Assembly: GCA_003134815.1 (NCBI GenBank)
Contig: PLCO01000020.1
Location: 1-48,186 of the forward strand
Origin: Acidobacteriaceae bacterium
GTDB lineage: Bacteria; Acidobacteriota; Terriglobia; Terriglobales; Acidobacteriaceae
Direction: 5' to 3'
DNA: 48,186 bases
A program made the position numbers and the translations under genes. The first letter of the stretch is position 1, and each line of letters starts with the position of its first letter. The notes beneath the pieces are model-generated. The model worked only from the letters and a program-made list of their open reading frames with translations, was not told the DNA's origin and did no database searches. Below, in pieces: positions 42,648-48,186 of the stretch.

Positions 42648-43571
42648 ATGGATGTGTGGGAAGACAGGGGCGAGTTTGCGGCCCGGCGACCGGAGCGCCG
42701 TTCCGATCTGCGCTACTCCGTTGACGAAGATTCGATCGTTCTTTTTGTTGGACATGGCGCGCCGCAGGAAGCTCATCTTGTGGATTTGAGCCAGGATGGC
42801 TGCCGTTTGCGCACCACCGAACCAACTACTGCGCGCTCTCCTCTGCCGGTGGAAGTCTTCTTCACAATCGACGGAATCTCGTTCCGGTTTCGCAGCGTGC
42901 TGCAATGGACCGACGGGCACAATCTTGTTGGCATCCGGTTTGTCAATACGATGCCGCAGCGGTTAGTGGAACTGGCCAGCGTGATCTGCAGGATGGAGAA
43001 AACCGCCGCGACAAGAGCAGCTGCCGTGAACGTGCTGATCGCAAAACACAAGGCAGAGCACTCGCCCGGACGCCAAGCAGCAGTGTGGGCCGGCGGGCCA
43101 AGTCACGTTGGCGAGCCAGATCGAGTTTCTGTTGCCGGGACGCTTACGAAACTGCCCGAACTCGCGCCGCCTGCTCAAGCGGAAGCCAGGCAACACGCCC
43201 GGCAACCGTCAACAGGCCTCGAACGCCGCGGCTACGCGCGCCATGAGCTGAGCACCACCGCAACGATCATTCTGCCCAATGTTGGATCGTCATTCCGTGG
43301 CCGCATTCTGGATTTGAGCCTGACTGGTTGTCGCATCCGTACAAATGAACGTTTCCCTGTGGGCATTTATACGCGAGTAGAGACGGTATTAAAGCTTGAT
43401 GGACTTCACTTCCGGCTGGGCGGCGTGATTCAGGCGATCCATGACCGAAATATCGTTGGAATCCGCTTTCTCGATCTCAGCGAACGCAAGCGGGAACAAG
43501 TATCGGACCTTATTGGCGAGATCTGGCAGTCGCAAGCGGAGTTGCCGGGGCTGCTTGAAGACCGCGTTTAG
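42648..43571 (+). CDS. Tandem PilZ domain protein
   Basis: 307 aa. Two PilZ domains. First (about residues 15-110): RRSDLR then VDLSQDGCRL and LQWTDGHNLVGIRF. Second (about 200-300): RRGYARHE, ILDLSLTGCRIRT, IQAIHDRNIVGIRFLDL. Both keep the RxxxR and DxSxxG residues that bind cyclic di-GMP, so both are probably functional. A variable linker (110-200) joins them. GGAGCAGG precedes ATG 42648. Confidence 0.88.
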   Translation: MDVWEDRGEFAARRPERRSDLRYSVDEDSIVLFVGHGAPQEAHLVDLSQDGCRLRTTEPTTARSPLPVEVFFTIDGISFRFRSVLQWTDGHNLVGIRFVNTMPQRLVELASVICRMEKTAATRAAAVNVLIAKHKAEHSPGRQAAVWAGGPSHVGEPDRVSVAGTLTKLPELAPPAQAEARQHARQPSTGLERRGYARHELSTTATIILPNVGSSFRGRILDLSLTGCRIRTNERFPVGIYTRVETVLKLDGLHFRLGGVIQAIHDRNIVGIRFLDLSERKREQVSDLIGEIWQSQAELPGLLEDRV

Positions 43572-43674
43572 AGCAGATCTATGAGCAAGGGCGAGACCTT
43601 GGGAGCGGGGGTCAGACTCTGGATTCGACCGCAGCGGCACTTGCCGGCGAAAATCAAGTACGGATCGCACGAAT

Positions 43675-43738
43675 CATATCGCGCGAGTCATATCGCGCGA
43701 GTCGGGCGGATCGGGCGGATCACTCGGATCAGTCGGAT
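43675..43738. repeat. Compound tandem repeat (14 bp x 2, 9 bp x 4)
   Basis: CATATCGCGCGAGT occurs twice (43675, 43689), followed by CGGGCGGAT twice, CACTCGGAT and CAGTCGGAT, ending at the stop codon of the alpha-glucuronidase gene. Confidence 0.9.
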
Positions 43739-46332
43739 TACTCAGCCGGATCGATCTCAATGTAATCGAGCGCGGCCGGGTCATTTCCGTTGCCGTGAGG
43801 GCCGTCGGGCGCGCCTTCCACGCGGAGAATGTCACCGGGCTTCAAGTCGATTCCTCGCCCATCCTGGCCGCTCGCGGTGAAGCGCGTTGAGTTGTCGCCG
43901 TTCGGCCGGCGCGAAGGCAGGGTAGCATCGGCGGCCCACGAGACAATCTCCGTTCCATTGATTCCGAACGTAAAGTGCGCGACTCCACCCTGCAGATCGA
44001 AGTATTGAACAGCGATGTTGAAGCGGCCGGGTTTGCCGGTGTAGGTCCACTCGGCGGTGCAGGTCTTTTGCGCAGAGTTCAGGTCGCACGCGACAGCCTT
44101 TCCGCCGGATGCGTCTTCCCAGGGAGTGATGTCAATGATTTTGTACCCGCTGAGGCGCGCATCTTCAGCCTCGAGGCGTCCGGGGTAGTGACCAGCGCGG
44201 CCCAACGCATCGGGAATGCCGGATTCCTTAAGGAAGTACTGCACGATGGCATCGCGCCAGACGATCGCATGGCTGGCCTGATACTCGAGCCGCGCGCGTT
44301 CATCTTCGAAGAGCTGCGGATCAATCTTGCCCTTCAGTGTTGCCCACTCCTCCCCGAGCCTCGATGCCTCTTCCGCGCCCTGGTAATGGCTGTCGTAAAC
44401 GAATTGAATAATCGTCTTGCCCGAGTGCAATTTGTAGGTCCATGGCATGTGGTGGAAGAAAAGAAGCTCATCTTCGGGGGTTGTGGCCGCTGACTCGTAG
44501 ATCTTCGCCACTTCAGGCGGGTATTGGCCGGCAAAGCCCGTTCCAGTGGCGACGCTTCGGTCCATGCCGATGCCTTTGGCGTCGTCGCGGTGCCATTGGC
44601 CCCATCCATTGCGCTCGCTCGCCTCAATGTTCGGCCCGTAGTGGCTGCCGGCAATGTCGGTGAGCGTTTGCGTGCCGAGGAAGCCCGTGTAATGGACGTA
44701 CGTGGGCCACGATTGCATGAGCATCTTGTCTACTGTCGCAACCACCTCAGGTTTGGTGCTGATGGTTTGTTTTGTCCACTCCGCGGCGATCTGCTCCGCG
44801 CTCAGGTTGGGATTCCACGCAAGTCGGCCGAAGGCGTAGAGGTTGGCCATCGCCATCGGCGCGCCCAGCCACCCGTCGCGTCCCACGCAGGAGACGCCAA
44901 TCAGACCGCCGCCCCACGAACGAAGACCTGTTCGTGGGGGTCCCGAATGGCCACCGAGCGGCTGGCTGAAAGTTTTGCCCTCGATGATCTCCTTGACTGG
45001 CGTACTGCGATTTTCGGCGCGCAGATCGAAGTCAAGTTTCTCTTTCCAAAGTGGCGCGAGATACACAAGATGGCGCTGCTGGCCGAGATACTCCTGCGTG
45101 ATCTGCAGCTCCATGGCCTCGCTTGTTTTGTGCAGGCCGGCGAAGAGCGGCGACACCGGCTCCTCTGCCTGAAAATCGATAGGGCCGTATTTGATCTGGA
45201 CGATGACATTGCGCGCGAACTGGCCGTCGAGCGGATGAAAGATGTCATTAGCAGCGCGCGCGCGATCGGCCTTGATGTCGTTGTAGTCGAGATGGTTGTT
45301 GTAGACGAAGGCGCGATAGAGCACCACTCCGCCGTGAGGCGCAAGGGCGTTGGCGAGCACGTTGGCGGCGTCGGCCGGGCTGCGGCCATAGCTCGTGGGG
45401 CCGGGCTGGCCTTCAGAATCGGCCTTCACCGTGACGCCAGCGAAGTCTGGAATCTGCTGGTAAATCTCGTTGATCTTCGCGGTCCACCATGCCTTGACGT
45501 CGGGATCGAGCGGATCGAAGGTTTTGAGGCCGCCGACTTTCTGCGGGCTGGCAATGTCAACACTGATTGCAAGCCGCACGCCCCACGGGCGCATGGCGTC
45601 GGCAATGCGCGCCAGGCCTTTGATCATGGCGGGGGCGAGAAACGGTGCAGCTTCGTTTACGTTGTTCACGTTGCAGCCGTTGATGCCTACCGACGCGAGC
45701 AGGCGAGCGTACGTGGTTACATCGCTCAAATCGTTGCGGACTCTTCCGCCGTCGAAAAAGATCGAAGGGCCGCCGTAGCCGCGGGTAACCGTGCCATCGG
45801 CATTGTCCCACTCGTCGACCCAGCGGATGGGCATGGCGGGGGCTTCGCGCATCGGCGCTTTGGGAATCCGACTTGTCTCTGACGGCGATCGCAAAAGCGC
45901 GAAGGCTCCATATAGCACGCCGCGTTCGTCGCCGCCGGCAACGAGAGTCAGCGTTCCGAGCCGCGGGTGCAAGACACCAATCCAAAATGAATCCGGCGCG
46001 AGATTCGCTGGCGCGCTGGCGTTCGGATATGCCTTGCGTACCTCTTCGACAGTGCCAAGCACGATCCGGTTTGTGAATTCGTCGATGTCGGGCCCTGGAG
46101 AGCCGTTCAGGCCGCGATTCAGCTCCTGGACTGCCGACTGCTCAAGCACATTGGTGCCGAGGGCACGAACCAAAGCGGGAACGGCGGACTTCTGGTGCGC
46201 GTCTGCATAGCGCAGCCAAGCCTGGTCGTTGGTTTGGGTGTGCGCCACGAGCCCCGCGGCAAATGAAGCGGCCAGCAAAAATGCCGAAAAGAAAGCAACA
46301 CTCCTCCGCCCCGCAACATAGTTGGTCGACAT
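43738..46332 (-). CDS. Secreted GH67 alpha-glucuronidase
   Basis: 864 aa, longer than typical GH67 (about 680-720). Signal peptide (VAFFSAFLLAASFAAGLVAH). GH67 catalytic barrel: VTVKADSEGQPGPTSYGR (acid), FVYNNHLDYNDIKADRA and IVQIKYGPIDFQAEEPVSPLFAGL (carboxylate pair region). It removes 4-O-methylglucuronic acid from xylo-oligosaccharides. The C-terminal ~180 residues (from about GHYPGRLEAEDARLSGYKIIDI) form a beta-rich, carbohydrate-binding-like extension. At about residues 467-482 a 15-residue insert (GGHSGPPRTGLRSWGG) is encoded by a hairpin (44912-44939). GGGAG seven bases before ATG 46332. Confidence 0.92.
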   Translation of the reverse strand: MSTNYVAGRRSVAFFSAFLLAASFAAGLVAHTQTNDQAWLRYADAHQKSAVPALVRALGTNVLEQSAVQELNRGLNGSPGPDIDEFTNRIVLGTVEEVRKAYPNASAPANLAPDSFWIGVLHPRLGTLTLVAGGDERGVLYGAFALLRSPSETSRIPKAPMREAPAMPIRWVDEWDNADGTVTRGYGGPSIFFDGGRVRNDLSDVTTYARLLASVGINGCNVNNVNEAAPFLAPAMIKGLARIADAMRPWGVRLAISVDIASPQKVGGLKTFDPLDPDVKAWWTAKINEIYQQIPDFAGVTVKADSEGQPGPTSYGRSPADAANVLANALAPHGGVVLYRAFVYNNHLDYNDIKADRARAANDIFHPLDGQFARNVIVQIKYGPIDFQAEEPVSPLFAGLHKTSEAMELQITQEYLGQQRHLVYLAPLWKEKLDFDLRAENRSTPVKEIIEGKTFSQPLGGHSGPPRTGLRSWGGGLIGVSCVGRDGWLGAPMAMANLYAFGRLAWNPNLSAEQIAAEWTKQTISTKPEVVATVDKMLMQSWPTYVHYTGFLGTQTLTDIAGSHYGPNIEASERNGWGQWHRDDAKGIGMDRSVATGTGFAGQYPPEVAKIYESAATTPEDELLFFHHMPWTYKLHSGKTIIQFVYDSHYQGAEEASRLGEEWATLKGKIDPQLFEDERARLEYQASHAIVWRDAIVQYFLKESGIPDALGRAGHYPGRLEAEDARLSGYKIIDITPWEDASGGKAVACDLNSAQKTCTAEWTYTGKPGRFNIAVQYFDLQGGVAHFTFGINGTEIVSWAADATLPSRRPNGDNSTRFTASGQDGRGIDLKPGDILRVEGAPDGPHGNGNDPAALDYIEIDPAE
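44912..44939. repeat. Perfect 10-bp hairpin inserted in the GH67 reading frame
   Basis: CCCCACGAAC and GTTCGTGGGG with loop GAAGACCT. It encodes part of a short insert between SQPL and LIGVSCVGRDGW, where other GH67 proteins continue directly. Looks like a dispersed palindrome carried in frame. Confidence 0.65.
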
Positions 46333-46358
46333 GTTTCAGCTCCCTACAACGTTCTACC

Positions 46359-46400
46359 ACTCAGAACCGGCAACTCAGAATCGGCCATTCAGGATCGATT
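46359..46400. repeat. 14-bp tandem repeat, 3 degenerate copies
   Basis: ACTCAGAACCGGCA, ACTCAGAATCGGCC, ATTCAGGATCGATT in register, followed by CGATTGCGGTCAGG twice (about 46422-46450). It lies between the GH67 gene and pabBC; no gene in this spacer. Confidence 0.75.
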
Positions 46401-46453
46401 GGTCGGCTTACCGGGTAGCGATTGCGGTCAGGCGTCACGATTGCGGTCAGGAT

Positions 46454-48186
46454 TCAGGCCAGTCGATATTCGCGCGGCAAGGGCTCGACCCGGCGCAGGC
46501 CGCGAACAGCGTTGGTTAGATAGATTGCGTCGGCGGTGCGTAAATCGCCCATGAAGAGGACGCGTTCCTCGATCTCCGGCCGCGTCTCGAGGAGATGCCG
46601 ACGGTAGACGCCGGGCAGCAGGCCGCATTCGACGGGCGGCGTGCACCAGCGGCCGTTTTTCTCAACAAATACGTTGCTGATGGCGCCTTCGGTTACTTCT
46701 CCGCGCAGGTTGAGAAAGAGTGCATCGTCGAACCCGTCACGTGTGGCCTGCTCAAATTCCCGGGAATAGATCGGCCGGTGCGTGGTCTTGTGGTAGAGCA
46801 TCCGGTTCATGGGATCGGTACGCTCCGTCGCGATGCGGACGCGTCCGATGCGATTTTCACCGGCCGGCACCAGAATCTCGTCAGCAATCTCGAAGCCGCC
46901 GGCCCTGTGGAGGAGCAGCCGCACTTTATGCGGAACTCCTATTGCGAATTCGCTGCCGCACGCCTCAAGCGCAGCTTTCACTTCCGCGCGGTCGCAGGGA
47001 AAATCAAAATATTTCGCCGAATCCTCAAGCCGGTCGAGATGGAGTTCCAGAAGTGGATAGCTGCCCGCCGGACTGTCCCCATCCCACAACATCGTTTCGA
47101 TTAACGAGAACTGGTCGGAACACTGCCCGGGCAGTTTCTCCGAACTCCCAGTCGCGCCTTGAGTAAGGAACTCTGCTTTCAGCAAGCACTCGCGAAACTC
47201 TTCGGCTGGATCGGAGTCGATGACGACGCCGCTGCCGGCGCCCATGGTTCCGCGAGCGCCGTTCAGATCCAGCGTGCGAATGGCAACGTTGAAGACCGTT
47301 TGCCGTGGCGAGAAGAAGCCGATGGCGCCGGTGTAGACGCCGCGCGGCGCGTCTTCAAGCTCGGCGATGAGCTGCATGGCCCGCACCTTGGGCGCGCCCG
47401 TGATTGAACCGCAGGGAAACAGCGCGCGAAAAATATCGTGGAAGCCCACTTCAGGGCGAAGCTCGGCACTGACGGTCGACGTCATTTGCCAAAGCGTGGG
47501 GTAGCGCTCGACGGCGAATAGCTCTTCGACCCTCACGCTTCCCGTGCGCGCCACGCGGCCCAGATCGTTGCGGACGAGATCGACGATCATCACGTTTTCG
47601 CTGCGGTTCTTCGCATCGCCGCGAAGCCAGCCGGCGATCTCGCGGTCTTCGCGAGTTGTGCGGCCGCGGCGCGCGGTGCCCTTCATCGGCCGTGTGACGA
47701 TGCGACGAGTGTCGCCGTCGTTGTCGCCTTTGTCGTCGATGCGAAAAAACAGTTCCGGCGAAAACGAGAGAATGTGGCGGCGCGGCTGCCAATGCAGGAA
47801 TGCTCCGTAGTCGGCCGGCTGCCTTGCGCGCAGCCTTGCATAGAGCGCCGCCGCGCTGGCCGGCGCGGGGAACTTCAGAGGAGCCGTGAAGTTGAGTTGA
47901 TATACATCGCCGGCGCGAATCCATTCGTGAATCCGGGCAATGCGCTGCGCATACTCGCCCTCGCTGAGCGCAAACTCAGCGGCGAGGTCAGGTTGCGTCC
48001 CGAGATCCGGTGACTGCGCAGATGGCCGCGTGTCACGGAACTGAGCTAGCTCCGGCGGCTCGCCATCAACAAAGGTTCCTGATTCGTGGTCGAAGATATA
48101 GCTTTGCGCGTAGATCCCGAACCACGCCAGCGGATCGCCTTCAGGGGCCGGGCGCATTCCGGCTTTCCACCCCAACGACGAAGACC
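46454..48186 (-). CDS. pabBC: Aminodeoxychorismate synthase/lyase fusion (PabB-PabC), 5' end cut by window
   Basis: At least 573 codons; the frame continues beyond the window edge, so the N terminus is missing. First part: chorismate-binding PabB domain (GDVYQLNFTAPLKF, SFSPELFF, PMKGTARRGRT, NRSENVMIVDLVRNDLGRVA, FPCGSITGAPKVRAMQLI, GAIGFFSP, TMGAGSGVVIDSDPAEEF). Second part (from about residue 335): class IV aminotransferase-fold PabC (LIETMLWDGDS, HLDRLEDSAKYFDF, YHKTTHRP with the PLP lysine, EVTEGAISNVFVEKNGRWCTPPVECGLLPGVYR). Makes 4-aminobenzoate for folate. Confidence 0.93.
   Translation of the reverse strand, partial: SSSLGWKAGMRPAPEGDPLAWFGIYAQSYIFDHESGTFVDGEPPELAQFRDTRPSAQSPDLGTQPDLAAEFALSEGEYAQRIARIHEWIRAGDVYQLNFTAPLKFPAPASAAALYARLRARQPADYGAFLHWQPRRHILSFSPELFFRIDDKGDNDGDTRRIVTRPMKGTARRGRTTREDREIAGWLRGDAKNRSENVMIVDLVRNDLGRVARTGSVRVEELFAVERYPTLWQMTSTVSAELRPEVGFHDIFRALFPCGSITGAPKVRAMQLIAELEDAPRGVYTGAIGFFSPRQTVFNVAIRTLDLNGARGTMGAGSGVVIDSDPAEEFRECLLKAEFLTQGATGSSEKLPGQCSDQFSLIETMLWDGDSPAGSYPLLELHLDRLEDSAKYFDFPCDRAEVKAALEACGSEFAIGVPHKVRLLLHRAGGFEIADEILVPAGENRIGRVRIATERTDPMNRMLYHKTTHRPIYSREFEQATRDGFDDALFLNLRGEVTEGAISNVFVEKNGRWCTPPVECGLLPGVYRRHLLETRPEIEERVLFMGDLRTADAIYLTNAVRGLRRVEPLPREYRLA

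Overview
The window reads as chromosome of a high-GC member of the Acidobacteriota, probably order Terriglobales. The evidence is: two divergent secreted proteins of the acidobacterial VWFA-related family; several secreted proteins of types common in that phylum; a non-standard CcmE; and many dispersed palindromes (TCCCACCCTT ... GGATGGGGCA, GGCTAAAGCC types) plus 7-bp tandem repeats between genes. This taxon call is an inference from protein families and repeat style; no 16S gene is present.

Layout. 0.1-4.2 kb: two divergent VWA proteins, a secreted protein and a small helical protein. 4.5-8.4 kb: PhzF-type isomerase, a CheY-like receiver, DAHP synthase and a secreted small protein. 8.7-12.0 kb: heat-shock operon hrcA-grpE-dnaJ behind a strong sigma70-type promoter, without dnaK. 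12.0-14.2 kb: a segment bounded by two copies of the last ~97 bp of dnaJ, holding a GT-C type membrane protein and an N-terminally truncated FitA-type antitoxin relic. 14.6-16.4 kb: tRNA-Ala(GGC), then a DUF6249-like membrane protein divergent from an ECF sigma factor that overlaps a small membrane protein gene. 16.5-19.8 kb: trpD divergent from sucCD.

19.8-22.1 kb is a repeat-rich, lower-GC accessory patch with a membrane-anchored coiled-coil protein, an HNH-type protein and a coding-like frame lacking a start. 22.2-23.6 kb: a secreted mutarotase-like protein. 23.7-26.8 kb: a complete arsenic locus, arsR divergent from arsM-arsC-acr3, with a consensus promoter and paired direct repeats as the likely ArsR operator. 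26.9-29.6 kb: cytochrome c maturation genes ccmE-ccmA-ybaK-ccmB, tightly overlapped; CcmE has the Cys-type C-x3-Y haem site. 29.8-30.1 kb: two tandem tiny membrane proteins missed by ordinary gene calling.

30.4-31.7 kb: a low-GC two-gene cassette (DUF6978-like plus DUF1828/DUF1829-like), clearly foreign in composition. 31.8-36.6 kb: M28 peptidase, MscL with a zinc-ribbon tail, a small membrane protein and a methyltransferase. 37.0-39.4 kb: YacL-like PIN/TRAM protein with an overlapping Cys-rich mini-protein, and a kinesin-light-chain-type TPR protein. 39.6-43.6 kb: GNAT, rhodanese, a secreted duplicated alpha/beta protein, a hypothetical and a double PilZ protein. 43.7-48.2 kb: GH67 alpha-glucuronidase and a PabB-PabC fusion cut by the window end.

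Most genes are ordinary metabolism and stress functions. The unusual content lies in the dnaJ-tail duplication, the low-GC cassettes, the tiny membrane protein pair, the CcmE variant with ybaK in its operon, and several families of short repeats, some of which have invaded coding frames (ybaK, GH67).
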